DNA from: Mannheimia haemolytica
Lineage (GTDB): Bacteria > Pseudomonadota > Gammaproteobacteria > Enterobacterales > Pasteurellaceae
Length of the DNA stretch: 64,000 bases
Reading direction: 5' to 3'
Assembly (NCBI RefSeq): GCF_004342115.1
Contig: NZ_SMAC01000009.1
Location: forward strand, 1 to 64,000
The translations under genes and the position numbers were made by a program. The notes below the pieces were generated by a model that worked only from the letters and a program-made list of their open reading frames with translations, did not search any database and was not told the DNA's origin. Below are positions 59,386 through 64,000 of the stretch, one piece after another (the stretch's first letter is position 1; each line of letters opens with the position of its first letter).

Positions 59386-62034
59386 ATGTCAGTTGAATCT
59401 AAGGTTGATTACGATGACCTACAAGATATGGTTGCCTCCAATGACAGTGGGGGGCGAACCCCGTCCGGTCTTGCGAAAAAAGCCATTGTGTATGTCGCCA
59501 TTCTTTGGTCTGTGTTCCAAATTTATTATGCTTCTCCATTGCCGTTTGTATTCCAAGAATGGCTTACTCACGCAGGCATTAATTTGAATGTGGTGGTGGA
59601 CGACACCAAAGCCCGTTCTATCCACTTAGCCTTTGCAATGTTCTTGGCGTTCCTATCTTACCCTGCTTTTGCCAGCTCGCCTAAACATCATATTCCTAAA
59701 ATAGATTGGGTGTTTGCCATCGTAGGAGCTGGGTTAGCGTTGTATTATATTTTCTTCTATGAAGGTTTGGTGAAACGTTTTGGAGCGCCAAATACGCAAG
59801 ATATTATCGCCGGCTGTTTAGGGATTTTATTGGTGCTGGAAGCGACCCGCCGTAGTCTTGGCTTACCGCTTGTGATTATTGCGATTGTATTCCTGATCTA
59901 TAACTTCTTCGGGCAATATTTCCCGGCAGATTGGATTGTAAGCCACCGCTCAGGTTCGCTTTCTCAAATTATCAACCAACAATGGATTACCACTGAAGGC
60001 GTGTTTGGTGTAGCCCTTGGGGTTTCGACCAAATATGTGTTCCTGTTCGTATTATTTGGGGCGTTGCTCGATAAAGCAGGAGCAGGTAACTACTTTATTA
60101 AAACCGCCTTTGCCTATTTAGGGCATTTGCGTGGTGGTCCGGCAAAAGCGGCGGTGGTTTCTTCCGCTTTAACCGGCTTGATTTCAGGCTCTTCGATTGC
60201 AAACGTCGTGACGACAGGTACATTCACTATTCCAATGATGAAACGGGTCGGCTTTACCAAAGAAAAAGCCGGTGCGGTGGAAGTTGCCTCATCAGTAAAC
60301 GGTCAAATTATGCCACCGGTAATGGGGGCTGCAGCGTTCTTGATGATCGAATATGTGAATATGCCGTATAGCCAGCTGATTACTCACGCCTTCTTACCTG
60401 CGTTAATTTCGTATATTGCGTTGGTGTATATCGTGCATTTAGAAGCTTGTAAGATGAATTTACAAGGCTTACCAAGAGCCGAAGAGCCAAGCCCGATTTT
60501 AGTCTTCTTGCTAAGAACCGTAGCTTCAATTTTAGTGATCGTAGGATTAGCGATTGGCGTTTACTACGGCTTAGGTTGGATTCGTGATGTGGCAGAAGAT
60601 TATGCGTTTATGATTGTCTGTGCTTTCTTAGGCTTATGGTATCTACTGGCTATTCGCCGTGTGGCAAGCTACCCTGATTTAGAAGCGGACGATCCAAACT
60701 CAGAAATTGTTTCTCTACCAAAAAGAAAACCAACCGTAAATGCAGGTTTACATTACCTTATTCCTGTGGTTGTGCTACTTTGGTGCTTAATGGTGGAAAT
60801 GCTTTCGCCGGGCTTATCCGCATTCTGGGGAACCATTACCTTAATTTTTATTCAATTAACCCAACGCCCGTTACTGAATTTCTTCCGTAAAGAGAGCGTA
60901 ACCAAAGAGATTATCAAACAAGGTGTTCGAGATGTGGTAGATAGCCTTGAGGCTGGCGGTCGTAATATGACCGGTATCGCCCTCGCTACCGCAACAGCAG
61001 GGATTATTGTCGGCGTTGTGGCACTAACGGGCTTTGGGGTTCAGCTTTCAAGTGTGATTGAACTCCTATCAATGGGCAACATTGTGCTAATGTTGATCTT
61101 GGTAGCCGTATTCAGCTTAATTTTGGGAATGGGCTTACCGACAACTGCAAACTACATTGTGGTGTCATCATTAATGGCAACGGTTATCATGGAAGTCGGT
61201 CGTCAAAACGGGTTAATCGTGCCGTTGATTGCGGTGCATTTATTCGTATTCTATTTTGGGATTATGGCAGATGTGACTCCACCTGTTGGTTTAGCCTCGT
61301 TCGCTGCGGCAGCAATTTCAGGCGGTAGCCCGATTAATACCGGTATGGTGGCATTTAAATATAGTTTAAGAACCGTCATTTTACCGTTCTTATTTATTTT
61401 TAATACCGATTTATTATTAATTGATCTGCGTTATCCGGGGCACGGCTGGGTTGTGTTTATTACCGCAACTGTTGGGGTTCTCGCCTTTACCTCTGCTACA
61501 ATGCAATATATTGTGACTAAAAACAAATGGTGGGAAACGGCGTTGCTGGTTGTAGCCGCTTTCGCCTTGTTCCGTCCGGGCTTCTTTATGGACAGAATTT
61601 ATCCGTCTGAACGTCATATCGAGCCGGTGCAGTTTGAAGAACAGTTGCTTGCAAGCAAAGTAGGTCAAAATGTTACTTTAAAAGTAGAGGGATTAAACCC
61701 TTACGGTAAAGAAATTGAGTTCTACGCTCAATTACCTGTACCGGAAGGAGCAACCGGCGAAGAGCGTTTGAAAAACTTAGGCTTAACGCTAATTCAAACC
61801 GATGAAAAAATCAAAGTTGATGGCGTAGAAACACCAAAAGTGGTGATTGATATGGTAGAAATGGATTCTCCGGCAGCTAAAGCAGGCTTAAACTGGGATC
61901 AAACCATTCACTACATTGCCGTACCGCAAGATGCTCCTTCTAAAGATTGGATCTTCATTCCTGCTCTATTGTTGGTATTTGGTATTGTGGCAAACCAACG
62001 CCGTAGAGTGAAAAAACAGTGTGTTATTGCATAG
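59386..62034 (+). CDS. TRAP transporter fused permease (4TM/12TM, DctQM) with C-terminal domain
   Basis: An 882-residue fusion of the small (about residues 25-190) and large (about 190-690) TRAP membrane subunits. The large-subunit motifs include SGSSIANVVTTGTFTIPMM and GMGLPTTANYIVVSS. The last 150 or so residues resemble the DUF3394 extension: a periplasmic domain ending with a final membrane helix (WIFIPALLLVFGIVANQRR). Within it, VDMVEMDSPAAKAGLNWD-like sequence looks PDZ-like. GAGGAG precedes the ATG. Partner of the TAXI receptor upstream. Confidence 0.92.
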   Translation: MSVESKVDYDDLQDMVASNDSGGRTPSGLAKKAIVYVAILWSVFQIYYASPLPFVFQEWLTHAGINLNVVVDDTKARSIHLAFAMFLAFLSYPAFASSPKHHIPKIDWVFAIVGAGLALYYIFFYEGLVKRFGAPNTQDIIAGCLGILLVLEATRRSLGLPLVIIAIVFLIYNFFGQYFPADWIVSHRSGSLSQIINQQWITTEGVFGVALGVSTKYVFLFVLFGALLDKAGAGNYFIKTAFAYLGHLRGGPAKAAVVSSALTGLISGSSIANVVTTGTFTIPMMKRVGFTKEKAGAVEVASSVNGQIMPPVMGAAAFLMIEYVNMPYSQLITHAFLPALISYIALVYIVHLEACKMNLQGLPRAEEPSPILVFLLRTVASILVIVGLAIGVYYGLGWIRDVAEDYAFMIVCAFLGLWYLLAIRRVASYPDLEADDPNSEIVSLPKRKPTVNAGLHYLIPVVVLLWCLMVEMLSPGLSAFWGTITLIFIQLTQRPLLNFFRKESVTKEIIKQGVRDVVDSLEAGGRNMTGIALATATAGIIVGVVALTGFGVQLSSVIELLSMGNIVLMLILVAVFSLILGMGLPTTANYIVVSSLMATVIMEVGRQNGLIVPLIAVHLFVFYFGIMADVTPPVGLASFAAAAISGGSPINTGMVAFKYSLRTVILPFLFIFNTDLLLIDLRYPGHGWVVFITATVGVLAFTSATMQYIVTKNKWWETALLVVAAFALFRPGFFMDRIYPSERHIEPVQFEEQLLASKVGQNVTLKVEGLNPYGKEIEFYAQLPVPEGATGEERLKNLGLTLIQTDEKIKVDGVETPKVVIDMVEMDSPAAKAGLNWDQTIHYIAVPQDAPSKDWIFIPALLLVFGIVANQRRRVKKQCVIA

Positions 62035-62048
62035 TATTTATATGCTAT

Positions 62049-62117
62049 GTAGGGACGGGTCCTGTGCCCGTCCGCTATTTTAGTTAATATTCGGGCAGGC
62101 ACAGGACCTGCCCCTAC
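62049..62117. repeat. Palindromic repeat pair (GTAGGG-type) before uspA
   Basis: The left arm starts GTAGGGACGGGTCCTGTGCC (62049-62074). The right arm in complement starts GTAGGGGCAGGTCCTGTGCC (62092-62117). The four differences between the arms are compensatory within each arm's own hairpin (ACGGG/CCCGT against GCAGG/CCTGC). The right edge, CTACGGA, sits eight bases before the uspA start and may supply its ribosome site. Confidence 0.75.
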
Positions 62118-62126
62118 GGAATAAAT

Positions 62127-62552
62127 ATGTATAACAAATTACTTATTGCGATTGATTTAGCCGACCTAAAAAGTGCTAAATATGTGGTAGATACGGCATT
62201 ACAAATGACGGCAAAAAATCCGAATGCGGTTTATCGGGTTGTGTCTATTATTGAGCCGGTGGATAACAGCTTAATTTCTGCATTCTTGCCGAAAAATTTC
62301 GATAAAGAAGTGGTGGCTGAAGCAAACCAAAAATTGCACGAATTTACCAAAAACCATTTTCCTGAAGGTTCAAAAGTGCAGCACATTGTGGCGTATGGTA
62401 CGATTTATGAAGAAATTTGCCGTATTGCCGATGAAAAGTCGGTGGATTTAATTATGATGCTGGCAAGCAGCAAACCAAATGCGAAGGGCTTAAGCTCTAA
62501 TACGGTTAAAGTGGCTCGCAACACCACCAAGCCAATTTTAGTTTTAAGATAA
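62127..62552 (+). CDS. Universal stress protein (UspA family), TRAP-associated
   Basis: A 141-residue UspA-fold protein (MYNKLLIAIDLAD start, then VDLIMMLASSKPNAKGLSSNTVKVARNTTKPILVLR). The SSNTVKVARNT end corresponds to the family's nucleotide-binding segment, though the usual GxxGxxxxxxG(S) pattern is altered. It follows the TRAP permease on the same strand; in other bacteria a UspA protein such as TeaD regulates a TRAP transporter, so it may do so here. Confidence 0.85.
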   Translation: MYNKLLIAIDLADLKSAKYVVDTALQMTAKNPNAVYRVVSIIEPVDNSLISAFLPKNFDKEVVAEANQKLHEFTKNHFPEGSKVQHIVAYGTIYEEICRIADEKSVDLIMMLASSKPNAKGLSSNTVKVARNTTKPILVLR

Positions 62553-62573
62553 TCCCGCATTCAGTTACAATAG

Positions 62574-62600
62574 TGCCATTCTGTCGGAATGGCATTTTTA
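62574..62600 (+). terminator. Terminator between uspA and rsmB
   Basis: TGCCATTC / GAATGGCA form a perfect 8-base stem with a 5-base loop followed by TTTTTATTT. An ATG at 62589 lies inside its right arm, which argues for the later rsmB start. Confidence 0.8.
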
Positions 62601-62603
62601 TTT

Positions 62604-63935
62604 ATGAAAAAACAATCGTTCAAAGCACTTTCTTCTAGAGCAATAAGTGCAACCATTATTTTACAGGTGTTAGATCAAGGTAAATCACTTTCCACCTTGA
62701 TTCCTGACGCTCAAAAACAGCTTGAACCAAAAGATTTACCCTTAGTGCAAGAAATCACCTTCGGAGTGTGCCGTGTGCTGCCTCGCTTGGAATCGATCAT
62801 CAAATTATTAGTTGAAAAACCGCTGAAAGGCAAAACCCGTTTGGTGCATTGCTTACTGTTAGTGGGTTTATACCAACTGCTTTATATGCGAGTGCCGGCA
62901 CACGCTGCGGTTGATGAGGTAGTGAATGCAACTAAAACGCTAAAACTGGATAGCTTCCGAGCCTTGACTAACGGTGTGCTACGCCGTTTTCTGCGAGAGC
63001 AAGAAGAAATCTTAGCGAAGGTAGATAAACATTGGCAAACGCTCCACCCTGAATGGTTGGTCAATAAACTTAAAAAAGCCTATCCGAACTGGCGAGAAAT
63101 TGTTGAAGCAAACAACCAACGCCCACCAATGTGGATTCGAGTCAATCAACAACATATCAAGACCAATGATTATGCGGCGTTGATTAGCGAGCTGGTTGAG
63201 CCTGAATTTGCAAAAAATTCAGAAAATCCGACCGCTTGCGTGCCAAAGTGTGCTTTATTGCTGGAGAGAGCGGTAAATGTGAACCAACTGCCACATTTCG
63301 AGCAAGGTTGGGCAACCGTGCAAGATGCTCACGCACAATGGTCAGCGGAGTTGCTCGGGGCAGAAAATGGTGAAACCGTTTTAGATGCCTGTGCCGCACC
63401 GGGTGGCAAAACTACCCATATTTTAGAAAAAGCACCGAAAGCAAAGGTTATGGCGTTGGATATTGAAGAGAGCCGTTTAAGCCGAGTGCGTGAAAACTTA
63501 GTCCGACTGGGGCAGATTGCACAGGTAATTTGTGGCGATGCTTCCAAACCTGAGGAATGGCTTGAAGAGGGTGTGCTGTTTGACCGCATTTTACTTGATG
63601 CCCCTTGTTCCGCAACCGGAGTCATTCGCCGCCACCCTGATATTAAATGGTTGCGTAAAGAGGGTGATATTGCAGAATTAGCCACATTACAGGGTGAGAT
63701 TCTCAAGGCGTTATGGCAAAGGTTAAAGCCAAACGGCATTTTGTTATATGCCACTTGCTCGGTGTTACCGCAAGAAAATAGCGAGCAAATTCAACGGTTT
63801 TTACAAGATACACCGAATGCAAAACAACTTGAAATCGATTTTAACGGCGAAAAAGTGTTAGAAAAACAGTTCTTCCCACAACCAAACGGTGGTGATGGTT
63901 TCTTCTACGCAAAACTACAAAAAGTGGCAGAGTAA
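62604..63935 (+). CDS. rsmB: 16S rRNA (cytosine-967-C5) methyltransferase RsmB
   Basis: A 443-residue enzyme with an N-terminal NusB-like RNA-binding domain (about residues 10-130) and a C-terminal methyltransferase domain. The SAM motif is [15 protein letters not shown], and catalytic cysteines lie in [18 protein letters not shown] and [16 protein letters not shown] choose the ATG at 62604, since the one at 62589 is part of a terminator stem. The stop overlaps the trkA start (TAATG). An in-frame uptake signal encodes PTAC. Confidence 0.93.
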   Translation: MKKQSFKALSSRAISATIILQVLDQGKSLSTLIPDAQKQLEPKDLPLVQEITFGVCRVLPRLESIIKLLVEKPLKGKTRLVHCLLLVGLYQLLYMRVPAHAAVDEVVNATKTLKLDSFRALTNGVLRRFLREQEEILAKVDKHWQTLHPEWLVNKLKKAYPNWREIVEANNQRPPMWIRVNQQHIKTNDYAALISELVEPEFAKNSENPTACVPKCALLLERAVNVNQLPHFEQGWATVQDAHAQWSAELLGAENGETVLDACAAPGGKTTHILEKAPKAKVMALDIEESRLSRVRENLVRLGQIAQVICGDASKPEEWLEEGVLFDRILLDAPCSATGVIRRHPDIKWLRKEGDIAELATLQGEILKALWQRLKPNGILLYATCSVLPQENSEQIQRFLQDTPNAKQLEIDFNGEKVLEKQFFPQPNGGDGFFYAKLQKVAE

Positions 63936-64000
63936 TGAAAGTAATTATTTTAGGGGCAGGACAAGTTGGTTCTACGCTGGCAGAAAATTTGGTGAGTGAA
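63935..64000 (+). CDS. trkA: Potassium uptake regulator TrkA, N-terminal fragment at window edge
   Basis: The first 22 codons ([20 protein letters not shown], then SE) show the Rossmann NAD-binding start of TrkA. It overlaps the rsmB stop by one base; rsmB-trkA adjacency is common in gamma-proteobacteria. The rest lies outside the window. Confidence 0.85.
   Translation, partial: MKVIILGAGQVGSTLAENLVSE

Noticed and set aside
62589-62603. rsmB start at 62589
   Set aside because: That ATG is within the right arm of a terminator stem and has no ribosome site; MKKQSF at 62604 fits better.

Overview
The window reads as a Pasteurellaceae chromosome of the Mannheimia/Actinobacillus/Bibersteinia type. 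The main reason is the DNA uptake signal: ACAAGCGGT and its complement ACCGCTTGT occur dozens of times, often as inverted pairs at gene ends, where they form terminator-like hairpins. This is the Apl-type signal, not the Haemophilus-type AAGTGCGGT. Gene content (bex-type capsule export, a yia-type diketogulonate TRAP cluster, nan genes, lyxK) agrees. No prophage, integrase or CRISPR array was seen.

Layout. 1-4.2 kb: the right end of an IS1016-like (IS1595 family) element, then the four-gene capsule export operon (bexD, C, B, A type). 4.2-5.4 kb: a YebE/DUF533 protein and YchJ. 5.45-5.87 kb: a predicted chromosomal origin, oriC, with DnaA boxes and a GATC-rich AT tract. 5.9-8.7 kb: mnmG, a Fic remnant and rsmG. 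In E. coli the order is asnA-asnC-mioC-oriC-mnmG-rsmG-atp. Here the atp operon lies 30 kb further on (38.5-45.5 kb) and asnA-asnC-mioC follow it (45.6-48 kb), so the ancestral origin region is present but broken open.

8.9-33.6 kb: the block between rsmG and carB is almost wholly carbon-source uptake and catabolism. It holds a decayed xyloside operon (GPH symporter and GH43 xylosidase pseudogenes, intact aldo/keto reductase); a glycerol-3-phosphate set (two GlpT, GlpQ, a GlpD); a YqjD-YqjE-YqjK stress trio; L-xylulose kinase; an SMP-30 lactonase; a sugar ABC transporter; a yiaKLMN cluster with two tandem TRAP receptors; and an araA remnant. Near-consensus CRP sites sit upstream of several of these. 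33.6-38.1 kb: carAB with a PurR box and an ARG box.

48-64 kb: a DppA-like binding protein, an unknown exported protein, nanE-nanK-nanA, selC/selA/selB with pdxH and a small toxin-antitoxin pair between selA and selB, a TAXI-type TRAP transporter with a universal stress protein, then rsmB and the first codons of trkA.

The most interesting structure is non-coding. Two 5'-truncated gene remnants (Fic, araA) each begin within a few bases of the distal arm of an uptake-signal hairpin. Several palindromic repeats directly abut uptake signals, and one of these repeats shows compensatory changes between its arms.
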